From assembly GCF_014192915.1 (NCBI RefSeq), contig NZ_JACHYN010000011.1:124001-188000 (forward strand): 64,000 bases of DNA, written 5' to 3'. Positions within the stretch are counted from its first letter, which is position 1; every line of letters starts with the position of its first letter. Source of the stretch: Azospirillum sp. OGB3 (GTDB taxonomy: Bacteria > Pseudomonadota > Alphaproteobacteria > Azospirillales > Azospirillaceae). A model generated the notes under the pieces. It was not told where the DNA came from. It did no database searches and worked only from the letters and a program-made list of their open reading frames with translations. Positions 37,951-47,219 of this stretch are shown here, one piece after another. Position numbers and translations under genes: made by a program.

Positions 37951-39665
37951 CCCATCCCGACTCCGCTCCCTCCGTCCACCCGGTCGAGGGAGACGGCGAC
38001 CTGTTCGCTCCCGAGGACGACGCGCTCTACTTCCTGCCGCTGGGCGGTTCGGGCGAGATCGGCATGAACCTCAACCTCTACGGCCATCGCGGCAAGTGGT
38101 TGATGGTGGATCTCGGCATCTCCTTCGCGGACGACACGATGCCGGGGCTGGACGTCATCATGCCGGACCCCGCCTTCATCGCGGAGCGCCGGCACGACCT
38201 CGTGGGCATCGTGGTGACGCACGCGCATGAGGATCACCTGGGGGCCATCCAGTATCTGTGGCCGCAGCTCCGCGTGCCGGTCTACTGCACGCCCTTCACC
38301 GCCGCCGTCCTGCGCGCCAAGCTGCACGAGCGCGGGCTGGCCGGGGTGGTGCCGGTGCACGAGGTGGCGCTGGGCAGCACCATCGAGGTCGGCCCCTTCT
38401 CCGTCGAGTATGTGACGGTCACCCATTCCATCCCGGAGCCGAACGCCCTGGCGATCCGCACCGCCGCCGGCACGGTGCTGCACACCGGCGACTGGAAGCT
38501 CGACCCCGAGCCGCTGGTGGGGGAGGCAGCCGACGAGGAGCGGCTGCGCGCCATCGGCGACGAAGGCGTGCTTGCGTTGATCGGCGACAGCACCAACGCC
38601 CTGGTGCCCGGCAGCTCCGGGTCGGAAGGGAGCGTGCGCAAGACGCTGACCGAGCTGATCGGGCAGTTTCCGGATGTGCGCGTCGCGGTGAGTTGCTTCG
38701 CCACCAACGTCGCGCGACTGGAGAGCATCGCCCACGCCGCGGCGGCGCACGGGCGCCACGTCGCGCTGGTCGGGCGGTCGATGTGGCGGATCAACGAGGC
38801 CGCGCGCTCCAACGGCTACCTCGCCGACCTGCCGGCCTTCCTGACCGAGCATGACGCCAATTACGTACCGCGCGACAAGCTGGTGCTGGTCTGCACCGGC
38901 AGCCAGGGGGAGCCGCGCTCCGCGCTCGCCCGCATCGCCTCGGACGACCATCCCCAGGTGTCGCTGCAGCGCGGCGACGTGGTGATTTTCTCCTCCCGCG
39001 AGATTCCGGGCAACGAGCGGGCCATCGGCCGCATGCAGAACCTGCTGGTCGGGCAGGGCATCCGCATCGTCACCGCCGACGAGGCGCCGGTCCACGTCTC
39101 CGGCCACCCAGCGCAGGACGAGCTGGTCCGCATGTACCAGTGGGTGCGCCCGCGCATCGCCATGCCGGTCCACGGCGAGCAGCGCCACCAGCTGGAGCAC
39201 GCCAAGCTGGCCCGCGCCTGCCAAGTGCCGGAGGCGCTGGTCCCCGGCAACGGCGACCTGATCCGGCTGGCGCCCGACGCCCCGCCGCGCGTGGTGGCGC
39301 AGGTCCGCTCCGGCCGCATGGCGCTGGACGGCAAGCGGCTGATCCCGCTCGACACCGGGCTGATGCGGGCGCGCCACCGGATGGTCCACAACGGCGCTGC
39401 CGTGGTCACGCTGGTGATGAACGGCAAGGGCGAGCTGGTGACCGCTCCGCAGATCGCGGTGATGGGGCTGCTGGACGACTCGGCGGACCGCGACATGCTG
39501 CTCGACGTGGTGGACGCGGTGCGCGAGGCTGTCGCCGAGTTGCCGAAATCGGCGCGGTCCGACGACGAGCAGGTGCGCGCCGCCGCCCGGATCGCCGTCC
39601 GCCGCTGCTTCAACGCGACGCACGGCAAGAAGCCGGTGACGGACGTCCATCTGGTCCGTGTATAA
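37947..39665 (+). CDS. rnj: Ribonuclease J
   Basis: A 572-residue metallo-beta-lactamase/beta-CASP nuclease, with endo- and 5'-3' exonuclease activity in this family. An extra N-terminal leader of about 25 residues precedes YFLPLGGSGEIGMNLNLY. Metal site: VTHAHEDHLGAI (about residues 92-103), then HTGDWKLDPEP and GDSTNAL; beta-CASP motifs: LVCTGSQGEPRSAL, VSGHPAQDEL and MPVHGEQRHQLEHAKLA. Start ATG 37947 overlaps coaX. Alphaproteobacteria carry RNase J as well as RNase E. Confidence 0.96.
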   Translation: MTHPDSAPSVHPVEGDGDLFAPEDDALYFLPLGGSGEIGMNLNLYGHRGKWLMVDLGISFADDTMPGLDVIMPDPAFIAERRHDLVGIVVTHAHEDHLGAIQYLWPQLRVPVYCTPFTAAVLRAKLHERGLAGVVPVHEVALGSTIEVGPFSVEYVTVTHSIPEPNALAIRTAAGTVLHTGDWKLDPEPLVGEAADEERLRAIGDEGVLALIGDSTNALVPGSSGSEGSVRKTLTELIGQFPDVRVAVSCFATNVARLESIAHAAAAHGRHVALVGRSMWRINEAARSNGYLADLPAFLTEHDANYVPRDKLVLVCTGSQGEPRSALARIASDDHPQVSLQRGDVVIFSSREIPGNERAIGRMQNLLVGQGIRIVTADEAPVHVSGHPAQDELVRMYQWVRPRIAMPVHGEQRHQLEHAKLARACQVPEALVPGNGDLIRLAPDAPPRVVAQVRSGRMALDGKRLIPLDTGLMRARHRMVHNGAAVVTLVMNGKGELVTAPQIAVMGLLDDSADRDMLLDVVDAVREAVAELPKSARSDDEQVRAAARIAVRRCFNATHGKKPVTDVHLVRV

Positions 39666-39698
39666 GCGTTTCCGACTTTACGCCTTTCGGGAGGACCC

Positions 39699-40103
39699 AT
39701 GATCGGGAAGCTGAACCACGTCGCCATCGTCGTGCCGGATCTGACGGCGGCGACCGCGCTCTACCGCGACACGCTGGGCGCCGCGGTGTCGCAGCCGATG
39801 GACCTGCCGCCGCACGGCGTCACCGTCGTCTTCGTCGAGCTGCCCAACACGAAGATCGAGCTGCTCCATCCCTTCGGTGAAAAGTCGCCGATCGCCGGAT
39901 TCCTGGAAAAGAACCCGTCCGGCGGCATCCACCACATCTGCTACGAGGTGGACGACATCCTGGCCGCCCGTGACCGGATGAAGGCGCAGGGCGCCCGCGT
40001 TCTCGGCGACGGCGAGCCGAAGATCGGCGCCCACGACAAGCCGGTGCTGTTCCTGCACCCCAAGGACTTCTGCGGAACCCTGGTCGAGCTGGAGCAGGCC
40101 TGA
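39699..40103 (+). CDS. mce: Methylmalonyl-CoA epimerase
   Basis: A 134-residue glyoxalase-fold protein. It interconverts (2S)- and (2R)-methylmalonyl-CoA in propionyl-CoA use. The metal ligands of the family are in place: KLNHVAIVV (His), PNTKIELLHPF (Glu/His), HHICYEVDDI and LVELEQ at the end. GGGAGG lies about 8 bases before ATG 39699. It follows rnj at 33 bases, in the position typical of alphaproteobacteria. Confidence 0.95.
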   Translation: MIGKLNHVAIVVPDLTAATALYRDTLGAAVSQPMDLPPHGVTVVFVELPNTKIELLHPFGEKSPIAGFLEKNPSGGIHHICYEVDDILAARDRMKAQGARVLGDGEPKIGAHDKPVLFLHPKDFCGTLVELEQA

Positions 40104-40120
40104 GACGAAGGGAGGCTGCG

Positions 40121-40369
40121 ATGGGCTGGGTGACGGGCATCAGCGTCTATGTGGTCGTCTGGTGGGTGGTGCTGTTCGCGGTGCTGCCCTGGGGCGTGCG
40201 CACCCCGGCCCAGCCCGAGCCGGGCATGGCGAGCAGTGCGCCGGAGCGCCCGCGCATCCTCCTGAAATTCGCCGCCACGACGCTGGTTGCGGCGGTGGTG
40301 TGGCTGGTCATCTTCGGCATCGTGCAGTCGGACCTGATTTCCTTCCGCGAGATGGCCAAGCCGCACTGA
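40121..40369 (+). CDS. DUF1467 family membrane protein
   Basis: An 82-residue protein with two transmembrane helices: VTGISVYVVVWWVVLFAVLPWGVRT (split at the interface) and LKFAATTLVAAVVWLVIFGIV. The signature W-W-x-x-LFAVLPWGVRT is typical of DUF1467, a family found between mce and proS in many alphaproteobacteria. Function is unknown. GGGAGG precedes ATG 40121, 17 bases after mce. Confidence 0.88.
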   Translation: MGWVTGISVYVVVWWVVLFAVLPWGVRTPAQPEPGMASSAPERPRILLKFAATTLVAAVVWLVIFGIVQSDLISFREMAKPH

Positions 40370-40393
40370 CACTCCCCAGAATGGAGTCCTCGC

Positions 40394-40993
40394 GTGAGCC
40401 TGACCTACTGCGATGCGGCGCCCGGCCACGCGCATCACGGCCCCTATCATGACACCGAATACGGCTTCCCCAGCGCCGACGATCGGGTGCTGTTCGAGCG
40501 GCTGGTGCTGGAGATCAACCAGGCGGGCCTGTCCTGGCTGACCATCCTGAAGAAGCGCGAGGCCTTCCGCACGGCCTTCGACGGTTTCGACATCGACCGC
40601 GTCGCCGCCTACGGCGAGGCGGAGCGGGAACGGCTGCTTGCCGATCCGGGGATCATCCGCAACCGGCTGAAGATCGACGCCGCCATCGAGAACGCCCGGC
40701 GGATCGTGGCCCTGCGCGCTTCGCACGGCTCCTTTGACGGGTGGCTGCGCGCCCATCACCCCCTGGGCAAGGCGGACTGGGTCCGGCTGTTCAAGCGGAC
40801 CTTCCGGTTCACCGGCGGCGAGATCACCGGCGAATTCCTGATGAGCCTCGGTTACCTGCCGGGCGCGCATCAGGCCGATTGCCCGGCCTGGCCCATGATC
40901 GCCGCGCTCGATCCGCCCTGGATGGCCGCCGTTCGGCAGGGGTTTGCAGGATACGACGCTCACAAAACGGGCATAACGCAGCCTATGGCGTAA
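40394..40993 (+). CDS. tag: DNA-3-methyladenine glycosylase I
   Basis: A 199-residue helix-hairpin-helix glycosylase that removes 3-methyladenine from alkylated DNA. The zinc staple residues of Tag are visible: Cys6 (TYCDAAPG), His19 in PYHDTEYGFP, and a C-terminal His-x3-Cys (GAHQADCPAW). The pocket segment FERLVLEINQAGLSWLTILKKREAF matches the family. Start is GTG 40394, 24 bases after DUF1467. It interrupts the mce-DUF1467-proS order seen in related genomes, so it is probably an insertion into that synteny block. Confidence 0.93.
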   Translation: MSLTYCDAAPGHAHHGPYHDTEYGFPSADDRVLFERLVLEINQAGLSWLTILKKREAFRTAFDGFDIDRVAAYGEAERERLLADPGIIRNRLKIDAAIENARRIVALRASHGSFDGWLRAHHPLGKADWVRLFKRTFRFTGGEITGEFLMSLGYLPGAHQADCPAWPMIAALDPPWMAAVRQGFAGYDAHKTGITQPMA

Positions 40994-41009
40994 TCAACCG
41001 CCTATGACT
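40994..41009 (+). other. Start of the 415-base tag to unknown-CDS intergenic region
   Basis: The gap 40994-41408 is the largest coding-free stretch in the middle of the window. From 41010 to 41193 it contains a candidate structured RNA with its own terminator; 41194-41408 is described separately. TATGAC at 41003-41008 is a possible -10 for the RNA, with no good -35. Confidence 0.3.
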
Positions 41010-41193
41010 TGGGCGAAAATCTCGAATTCTTCGATGACGACTTGGTTTAGTCCAAATTCTGTCTTGTCATCGAGGAATGTCGGGTTCAATGTACTTTGTG
41101 TGACGAGAGGGGTTCTTCCCTCTTTTCCGACGCCTGGTGGCGATTCCTCCCTAAACCTCGGGCCGCGCCGCGATCGCCGCGCGGTCCTTTTTT
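41010..41193 (+). ncRNA. Candidate small RNA with three hairpins and an intrinsic terminator
   Basis: No coding signature, lower GC than all neighbours, and a run of defined structure. Stem 1 is 13 bp (ATTCTTCGATGAC 41026-41038 with 41066-41078, one G-U) with an inner TTGG/CCAA (41042-41045/41052-41055). Stem 2 is AGAGGG/CCCTCT (41106-41111/41118-41123). Stem 3 is CGCC/GGCG (41131-41134/41139-41142). An unpaired ATTCCTCCCTAAACCTC follows (41143-41159), then the terminator. The CCUCC stretch could pair with Shine-Dalgarno sequences. Alternatives are a long processed 3' UTR of tag or a leader RNA. I cannot match it to a named family. Confidence 0.5.
41160..41193 (+). terminator. Intrinsic terminator of the candidate sRNA
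   Basis: GGGCCGCGC (41160-41168) pairs with GCGCGGTCC (41179-41187, one G-U), loop of 10 bases, then TTTTTT (41188-41193). It is 167 bases after the tag stop. Confidence 0.85.
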
Positions 41194-41408
41194 CGCCCCG
41201 GCCCGGTTCACGGAGCCTACGATGAGCTTCGTCCGTAGGCAGACGGAGCGTTGTGCTTCGGTACAGAATGAATTAACCCTTTACGGGTATAGCTCATCCA
41301 ACTGTGCGGGAGGCGGGCAGGGGTCCGTTCCGGCTTTGGATTCACATGCGGCGGCGTTCGCAGCCGGACTTTGCGGCCGTCAGCGGGGAGAACGATGCCG
41401 AGGCGCCG
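41194..41408 (+). other. Intergenic sequence before the 41409 gene
   Basis: A 7-bp stem, GCCTACG (41215-41221) and CGTAGGC (41234-41240), sits just after the sRNA terminator without a U-tract. TTAACCCTTTACGGGTATAGC (41271-41291) has a TATAGC that could be a -10. The frame of the next gene is open back to 41304, so a start at GTG 41304 or ATG 41346 is not excluded. Confidence 0.4.
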
Positions 41409-42293
41409 ATGACCGCGGGTGATAACGAGAAGTTCGAACAGTTCGCGGCCATCCTGACCACCGAACTGCTCGACCGCACCCGCAAGAGTCTTGAACTGCT
41501 GACCCCCGAAGAGCAGCCGGCGGCCAAGCTCCCCTTTGCCCTGACCCCATCCTTTCAGGAGATCTACGCCGAGCTGGTGCGTGTCGGGATCTTCCCGGTC
41601 CTGCTCAGCCGCCGCCCGGTGCGGGCCATCGTCGGCGATGTGGACTGGCCGCGGGACGGCCGCGACTATCTGCTGACCGTTCTCGACGACCGCTCCAACG
41701 CCGTCTTCACCGCCTGGGATTACGCCTGGGACGCGCTGTGGGACGAGCGGAAGGTGGGAGCGGACAGCGGCTCGTCGGCGCCGGCCAAGAAGAAGGGTTT
41801 CTTCGCCTCGCTGTTCGGTCGCAAGGCGGACAAGCCGGAACGAAAGACCAGCGAGCAGGGCGCCGACGGCGACGTCATGGCCGGTCTCTACACCATGCTG
41901 AACGAGCAGGCGGAGCGGCGCGGCTACCTGCCGCTGTTCCATGACGACATCAAGGTGCTGAAGGGGCTGATCCGCGTCAAGCCGGCGCGCATCTTCCAGG
42001 CCTGGAAGGAGATCAACCAGTACCATCACCAGGAATTCTACCTGTCGGGCCAGGATCAGGCCAAGCCGGGGGTGACCTCGGACTGCCTGCAGAAATGGCA
42101 TTACAATCTGCCGGACCGGATCGGCGAATTCCTGGTGCTGAAGGCGGCCGTCGACATGGAGTTCGTGAACAAGCCTTTCCTCGGCAAGTACATCCGCCAG
42201 TCGGCCCGCACCCAGGAGGAGGCGGAGAAGGGCATGCCCTATCTCGCCACCTACTGGAAATCGATGAAACAGTCTGCCGCCGCCCAAGGCTGA
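41409..42293 (+). CDS. Unknown cytoplasmic protein, 294 residues
   Basis: I do not recognise this family. The protein is soluble, without a signal peptide or transmembrane segment. A helical N-terminal part (EKFEQFAAILTTELLDRTRK) is followed by a mixed region ending in AWDYAWDALWDE. A lysine-rich linker (APAKKKGFFASLFGRK, about residues 120-145) leads to a second, compact half with WHYNLPDRIGEFLVLKAAVDMEF. The linker suggests two domains or an RNA- or membrane-surface contact; that is inference. ATG 41409 is chosen because of GAGG upstream and natural N-terminal composition. It precedes a small secreted protein gene by 8 bases, likely one transcript. Confidence 0.7.
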   Translation: MTAGDNEKFEQFAAILTTELLDRTRKSLELLTPEEQPAAKLPFALTPSFQEIYAELVRVGIFPVLLSRRPVRAIVGDVDWPRDGRDYLLTVLDDRSNAVFTAWDYAWDALWDERKVGADSGSSAPAKKKGFFASLFGRKADKPERKTSEQGADGDVMAGLYTMLNEQAERRGYLPLFHDDIKVLKGLIRVKPARIFQAWKEINQYHHQEFYLSGQDQAKPGVTSDCLQKWHYNLPDRIGEFLVLKAAVDMEFVNKPFLGKYIRQSARTQEEAEKGMPYLATYWKSMKQSAAAQG

Positions 42294-42301
42294 GGTCCGC
42301 C

Positions 42302-42700
42302 ATGATCCGCCGCTCCGCTCCCCTTCTCGTCGCGTTTCTGGCGCTTTCCAATGGGGCGGCGGCGCAGCCGATCGACCTGTCCGCCTGCCAGTTCCTGACC
42401 GCCCATCGCCCGGCGGCCGGGGTGGAGTACACACCGGGCGTGGACGTGAAGGGCAAGGCGGTGGCCCCCGCCGACCTGCCGGGCTCGGCCGGGGCCGCGC
42501 CGCCGCTGGAGCGCTTCGACATTCCGGTGACGGTGGATTTCGCCCGCCGCATGGGCTTCCCGGTGCCGCAGGGTGCCGCGGCGCCGGGCGTCGAGGTCGG
42601 CTATCTGACCTGGTACGCCAACCGGCTCTACTTCAACGGCCAGCCCATCGGCGGGCCGAGCGAGGCGGAGGTTTACGCCTATTGCCGCACCGCCCGATAG
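42302..42700 (+). CDS. Unknown small secreted (periplasmic) protein
   Basis: A 132-residue protein with a clear Sec signal peptide: basic MIRR, hydrophobic core APLLVAFLALS, and a predicted cut after NGAAA (residue 21). The mature part is about 111 residues, with two cysteines near its ends (Cys29 and Cys129) that could form a disulfide. Segment VGYLTWYANRLYFNGQPIGGPS is the most structured-looking part. No family recognised. It starts 8 bases after the 41409 gene stop; the pair forms part of the block inserted before proS. Confidence 0.7.
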   Translation: MIRRSAPLLVAFLALSNGAAAQPIDLSACQFLTAHRPAAGVEYTPGVDVKGKAVAPADLPGSAGAAPPLERFDIPVTVDFARRMGFPVPQGAAAPGVEVGYLTWYANRLYFNGQPIGGPSEAEVYAYCRTAR

Positions 42701-42824
42701 GCCGAAGCGCCCCTCGCTGCACGCCGTGACGATGGACAAGCGCGCGGTGGCTTCCTAAAGTCGCTCTCCCTGTTGCGGCCCGGCGAACGGCCGGACGATT
42801 CCCCTCGAAACCGAGAGCAGAGCC

Positions 42825-44138
42825 ATGCGGCTGTCCACCTTCTTCCTGCCGACCCTCAAGGAGACCCCGACCGAGGCGCAGATCGTCTCGCACCGCCTGA
42901 TGCTGCGGGCCGGGATGATCCGCCAGACCAGCGCCGGCATCTACGCCTGGCTGCCGCTGGGCCACCGGGTCCTGAAGAAGATCGAGCAGATCGTCCGCGA
43001 GGAGCAGGACGCCGCCGGCGCCCAGGAGCTGCTGATGCCGACCATCCAGTCGGCGGAGCTGTGGAAGGAAAGCGGCCGCTACGACGATTACGGCAAGGAG
43101 ATGCTGCGCATCACCGACCGTCACGACCGCGAGATGCTGTTCGGTCCCACGAACGAGGAGATGATCACCGACATCTTCCGCGCCTTCGTGAAGAGCTACC
43201 GCCAGCTTCCCCTGAACCTCTACCACATCCAGTGGAAGTTCCGGGACGAGATCCGCCCCCGCTTCGGCGTGATGCGCGGGCGCGAGTTCCTGATGAAGGA
43301 CGCCTACAGCTTCGACATCGACGCGGCCAGCGCCCGGCGCTCCTACCAGAAGATGTTCCTGGCCTATCTGCGCACCTTCGCCCGCATGGGTCTGAAGGCG
43401 ATCCCGATGCGCGCCGACACCGGCCCCATCGGCGGCGACCTCAGCCACGAGTTCATCATCCTGGCCGAGACCGGCGAGAGCGGTGTCTTCTGCCACAAGG
43501 ATTGGCTGACCCTGGACGTGCTGCAGAACGCGCCGGGCTTCGACGAGGACCTGCAGCCCTTCTTCGACACCTACACCTCGATCTACGCGGCCACAGACGA
43601 GAAGCACGAGCCCGGCAATTGCCCGGTCGCCGAGACGGATCTGGTGTCGGCCCGCGGCATCGAGGTCGGCCACATCTTCAACTTCGGCACCAAGTACTCG
43701 AAGCCGATGAACGCCGTCGTCGCCGGTCCGGGCGGCGAGCCGGTCCCGGTCGAGATGGGCTCCTACGGCATCGGCGTGTCGCGTCTGATGGGCGCCATCA
43801 TCGAGGCCAGCCACGACGACAACGGAATCATCTGGCCGGACGCCGTGGCGCCCTTCAACGTCGGCCTCGTCAACCTGAAGGTCGGCGACGCCGAGACCGA
43901 CCGCGTCTGCCAGGAGCTGTACTACAAGCTCCGCGCCAATGGGATGGACGTGCTGTACGACGACCGCGACGAGCGGCCGGGCGTCAAGTTCGCCGACATG
44001 GACCTGATCGGCCTGCCGTGGCAGCTCGTCGTCGGACCGCGCGGCCTGAAGAACGGCATGGTCGAGCTGAAGCGCCGTGCCACCGGCGAGAAGCAGGAGC
44101 TGTCGGTGGAGCGCGCGCTGGAGAAGCTCTCGGCGTAA
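42825..44138 (+). CDS. proS: Prolyl-tRNA synthetase, short alphaproteobacterial type
   Basis: A 437-residue class II synthetase. Motif 1 lies near [18 protein letters not shown] (about residues 28-45), motif 2 in [25 protein letters not shown] split at about 139-163, and motif 3 in [13 protein letters not shown] (about 311-323); an anticodon-binding domain ends the protein. The roughly 180-residue INS editing domain of E. coli ProS is absent, as usual in this class, so mischarged Ala-tRNA-Pro must be cleared by a separate ProXp-type protein. It lies 124 bases after the secreted protein gene. Confidence 0.97.
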   Translation: MRLSTFFLPTLKETPTEAQIVSHRLMLRAGMIRQTSAGIYAWLPLGHRVLKKIEQIVREEQDAAGAQELLMPTIQSAELWKESGRYDDYGKEMLRITDRHDREMLFGPTNEEMITDIFRAFVKSYRQLPLNLYHIQWKFRDEIRPRFGVMRGREFLMKDAYSFDIDAASARRSYQKMFLAYLRTFARMGLKAIPMRADTGPIGGDLSHEFIILAETGESGVFCHKDWLTLDVLQNAPGFDEDLQPFFDTYTSIYAATDEKHEPGNCPVAETDLVSARGIEVGHIFNFGTKYSKPMNAVVAGPGGEPVPVEMGSYGIGVSRLMGAIIEASHDDNGIIWPDAVAPFNVGLVNLKVGDAETDRVCQELYYKLRANGMDVLYDDRDERPGVKFADMDLIGLPWQLVVGPRGLKNGMVELKRRATGEKQELSVERALEKLSA

Positions 44139-44222
44139 CACCGTGGGGCGGGAGAGCGGGCGCCTTGGAAGGTCGCTGGAAGGTCGCCCTTTTCCTGCCA
44201 CGGTTAAGCACTTATGTTGCGG

Positions 44223-44259
44223 GGCGGCGGACTGGTTGCGGTCCGCCGCCTTTGCTTTT
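44223..44259 (+). terminator. Intrinsic terminator between proS and lolC/E
   Basis: A perfect 10-bp stem, GGCGGCGGAC (44223-44232) and GTCCGCCGCC (44241-44250), with an 8-base loop, followed by TTTGCTTTT. Confidence 0.82.
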
Positions 44260-44300
44260 GCCGGACCTCCGTCGCCGGCCTTTCGCTCATCGGGAGCCGC

Positions 44301-45548
44301 ATGATCTTCTCCGCCTTCGAACGCATGGTCGCGATGCGCTATCTGCGGGCGCGCCGCCAGGAAGGGTTCATTTCGGTCATCGCGGGATTCTCGCTGCTGG
44401 GCATCGCGCTCGGCGTGGCGACGCTGATCATCGTGATGTCGGTGATGAACGGCTTCCGGGCGGAGCTTCTAGGCCGCGTGCTCGGCCTGAACGGCCACCT
44501 CAACGTCTACAGCGTCCGCGGCGGTCCTCTGCCCGACTACGACCCGCTGGTGCAGCGCCTCCAGGGCGTGCCCGGCGTGGTCGGCGTGACCCCGACGGTT
44601 GAGGGGCAGGCGCTGGTGTCGGTGCGCGGGGTCGCCTCCGGCGCGGTGGTGCGCGGCGTGCGGCCGGAGGATTTCCGGGTGCGGCCGACGCTGTCCCGCA
44701 ACATCGTGCGCGGCACGGCAGACGCCTTCGGCGACGACAACATCGCCATCGGCATCCGCATGGCGCAGCGGCTGGGGCTGGCGGTCGGTGATCAGATGAC
44801 CCTGATCGCGCCGCAGGGCAACGTTACCGCCTTCGGCACCGTGCCGCGGATGCGCAGCTTCACCATCGGCGCCGTGTTCGACGTCGGCATGTTCGAGTAC
44901 GACAACAGCTTCATCTTCCTGCCCCTGCCGGAGGCGCAGGCCTTCTTCCGCACCGGCGAGGCGGTGACCTCGCTGGAAGTCTTCGTCAGCGACCCGACCC
45001 AGATCCGCGCGGCGCGCGACGCCATCCAGTCGGCGGTGGCCGGAGTGGGGCGGGTGGTGGACTGGCAGCAGTCCAACGCCAGCTTCTTCACCGCGCTCCA
45101 GGTCGAGCGCAACGTGATGTTCCTGATCCTGTCGCTGATCATCACGGTCGCCGCCTTCAACATCATCTCCAGCCTGATCATGCTGGTGAAGGACAAGGGG
45201 CGGGACATCGCCATCCTGCGCACCATGGGCGCCACCCGCGGCATGATCATGCGCATCTTCTTCCTGTCCGGCGCCTCGGTGGGGGTGGCGGGAACGCTGG
45301 TGGGGGTGGCGCTGGGCGTGTCCTTCGCGCTGAACATCGAGACGATCCGCCAGGGCATCCAGGCGCTGACCGGCACCAACCTGTTCAACGCCGAGATTTA
45401 TTTCCTGTCGCAATTGCCGGCCAAGATCGATTGGTCGGAGGTGGTCCAGGTCACCCTGATGGCGCTGGGCCTGTCCTTCGCCGCCACCGTCTACCCGTCC
45501 TGGCGGGCGGCCCGTCTCGATCCGGTGGAGGCCCTGCGCTATGAGTGA
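44301..45548 (+). CDS. lolC: Lipoprotein-releasing ABC transporter permease (LolC/LolE type)
   Basis: A 415-residue inner-membrane protein. One N-terminal helix ([26 protein letters not shown] split) precedes a large periplasmic domain (about residues 50-265) and three C-terminal helices of the FtsX fold. ATG 44301 follows GGGAG at 5 bases. Alphaproteobacteria commonly have a single permease gene in place of the LolC/LolE pair, so it likely works as a homodimer with LolD. Its stop overlaps the lolD start by 8 bases. Substrate: outer-membrane lipoproteins handed to LolA. Confidence 0.94.
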   Translation: MIFSAFERMVAMRYLRARRQEGFISVIAGFSLLGIALGVATLIIVMSVMNGFRAELLGRVLGLNGHLNVYSVRGGPLPDYDPLVQRLQGVPGVVGVTPTVEGQALVSVRGVASGAVVRGVRPEDFRVRPTLSRNIVRGTADAFGDDNIAIGIRMAQRLGLAVGDQMTLIAPQGNVTAFGTVPRMRSFTIGAVFDVGMFEYDNSFIFLPLPEAQAFFRTGEAVTSLEVFVSDPTQIRAARDAIQSAVAGVGRVVDWQQSNASFFTALQVERNVMFLILSLIITVAAFNIISSLIMLVKDKGRDIAILRTMGATRGMIMRIFFLSGASVGVAGTLVGVALGVSFALNIETIRQGIQALTGTNLFNAEIYFLSQLPAKIDWSEVVQVTLMALGLSFAATVYPSWRAARLDPVEALRYE

Positions 45549-46230
45549 GCCGATGCTGGAACTGTCAGGGATCGTCCGAACCTTCGAGCAGGCGGGGACG
45601 GAGCTTCAGGTGCTGCGCGGGGCGGAGCTGACCGTCCATGCGGGTGAGCTGGTCGCCCTGGTCGGCCCGTCGGGCGCCGGCAAATCGACCCTGCTGCACA
45701 TCGCCGGCCTGCTGGAGCGGCCGACCGCCGGCACCGTGCGCATCGCCGGCACCGACGTCTCCGCCCTGGACGACGGGAAGCGGACGGAGGTGCGCCGCCG
45801 CTCGGTCGGCTTCGTCTACCAGTTCCATCACCTGCTGCCGGAATTCTCCGCGCTGGAGAACATCGTGCTGCCGCAGATGATCAACGGGGTGGCGAAGCGC
45901 ACCGCCCGCGAGCGCGCCATGGAACTGCTGCGCATGGTCGGGCTGGAGCCGCGCGCCGGCCACCGTCCGGCCCGCCTGTCCGGCGGCGAGCAGCAGCGGG
46001 TCGCCATCGCCCGCGCGCTGGCCAACGGGCCGGGCCTGCTGATCGCCGACGAGCCGACGGGCAACCTCGACCCGCACACGGCGGAGGGGGTCTTCGCCAT
46101 GCTGACCACCATCGTCCGGCAGGCGCGCGTCGGCGCGCTGATCGCAACCCACAATCTGGAACTGGCGAACCGCATGGACCGGGTGTTCGAGATGAGCGAC
46201 GGTCTTCTCGTGGAGCACGCCAGGGTTTGA
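45541..46230 (+). CDS. lolD: Lipoprotein-releasing ABC transporter ATPase
   Basis: A 229-residue ABC ATPase. Walker [11 protein letters not shown] (about residues 41-50), Q-loop [17 protein letters not shown], signature [16 protein letters not shown] (about 141-156), Walker [13 protein letters not shown] (about 161-172) and the switch histidine in [10 protein letters not shown] are all present. The MacB/LolD subgroup has this Q-loop sequence. It overlaps lolC by 8 bases and powers lipoprotein release. Confidence 0.97.
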   Translation: MSEPMLELSGIVRTFEQAGTELQVLRGAELTVHAGELVALVGPSGAGKSTLLHIAGLLERPTAGTVRIAGTDVSALDDGKRTEVRRRSVGFVYQFHHLLPEFSALENIVLPQMINGVAKRTARERAMELLRMVGLEPRAGHRPARLSGGEQQRVAIARALANGPGLLIADEPTGNLDPHTAEGVFAMLTTIVRQARVGALIATHNLELANRMDRVFEMSDGLLVEHARV

Positions 46231-46357
46231 TCGCCGTCCGGGTCCGCACCGCATGACCGGCCAAACCGCGTAAGAGTGGCATCGCCGTTCGGCGGATTGG
46301 TGATCGGCGCGTCCTGGGGCAGACTTCGCGCAACTCAACAAGGAGGGACCGGAGTCC

Positions 46358-47215
46358 ATGGATCAGAAGATCATCGATCTGTACGACGAGTACACCCACC
46401 GGCCGCTGCCGCGCCGCGTCTTCCTGGAGCGGCTGGCGGTGCTGGCGGGCAGCGCGGCGGCCATTCCGGCGATCCTCTCCCAGATCGAGCCGAACTACGC
46501 CCTGGCCGCCGAGATCCCGGAGGACGACAGCCGAATCGCCACGGACCGCGTCACCTTCCAGGGGGCGACCGGCGACGTTCAGGCCTACCGGGCCCGCCCG
46601 AAGCTGGCCGAGCAGGCGCCGTCGGTGGTGGTGATCCACGAGAACCGCGGCCTGAACCCCTACATCGAAGACGTGACGCGGCGGCTGGCGGTGGCCGGTT
46701 TCGTCGCCATGGCGCCGGACCTGCTGTCCCCGCTCGGCGGCACCCCGCAGGACCCCGACCGTGCCCGGGAGATGATCGGCCAGCTCGACCCCGACAAGGT
46801 GGTGAACAACCTGATCGCGTCGATGAGCGACCTGATGGCCTACCGCTACTCCAACGCCAAGGTGGGCGCCATCGGCTTCTGCTGGGGCGGCGGCATGACC
46901 AACCGGTTGGCCATCAAGGCGCCGGACCTCAAGGCGGGCGTCGTCTTCTACGGCCCGTCGCCCGACCCGGCGCTCGTCACGACCATCAAGTCGCCGCTTC
47001 AGCTTCACTACGCAGGGCTGGACAACAATGTGAACGCCAAGGTCCCGGCCTATGAGGAGGCCCTGAAAAAGGGCGGCAAGTCCTACGAACTCTTCATGTA
47101 CGACAACGTGAATCACGCCTTCCACAACGACACGTCGGCGGAGCGCTACAACAAGGAGGCGGCCGAGCTTGCCTGGGGGCGGTCCGTGGAGTTCCTGAAG
47201 AAGAACCTGACCTGA
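46358..47215 (+). CDS. Dienelactone hydrolase family protein
   Basis: A 285-residue alpha/beta hydrolase. The likely catalytic triad is Cys175 in GFCWGGG, Asp222 in YAGLDNNV and His253 or His256 in NHAFHND. Glu95 in VIHENRGLN matches the conserved DLH glutamate. The N-terminus has RRVFLERLAVLAGSAAAIPAIL, an arginine pair before a hydrophobic stretch, which looks Tat-like and would put the enzyme in the periplasm. AAGGAGGG is 11 bases before ATG 46358. It is unlikely to be a true chlorocatechol enzyme without other catabolic genes; substrate unknown. Convergent with the DMT gene, 4 bases apart. Confidence 0.9.
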   Translation: MDQKIIDLYDEYTHRPLPRRVFLERLAVLAGSAAAIPAILSQIEPNYALAAEIPEDDSRIATDRVTFQGATGDVQAYRARPKLAEQAPSVVVIHENRGLNPYIEDVTRRLAVAGFVAMAPDLLSPLGGTPQDPDRAREMIGQLDPDKVVNNLIASMSDLMAYRYSNAKVGAIGFCWGGGMTNRLAIKAPDLKAGVVFYGPSPDPALVTTIKSPLQLHYAGLDNNVNAKVPAYEEALKKGGKSYELFMYDNVNHAFHNDTSAERYNKEAAELAWGRSVEFLKKNLT

Positions 47216-47219
47216 GCGA

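Noticed and set aside
41004-41225. A 73-codon open frame across the candidate sRNA
   Set aside because: It runs straight through the intrinsic terminator, lacks a ribosome-binding site and has composition unlike nearby genes.
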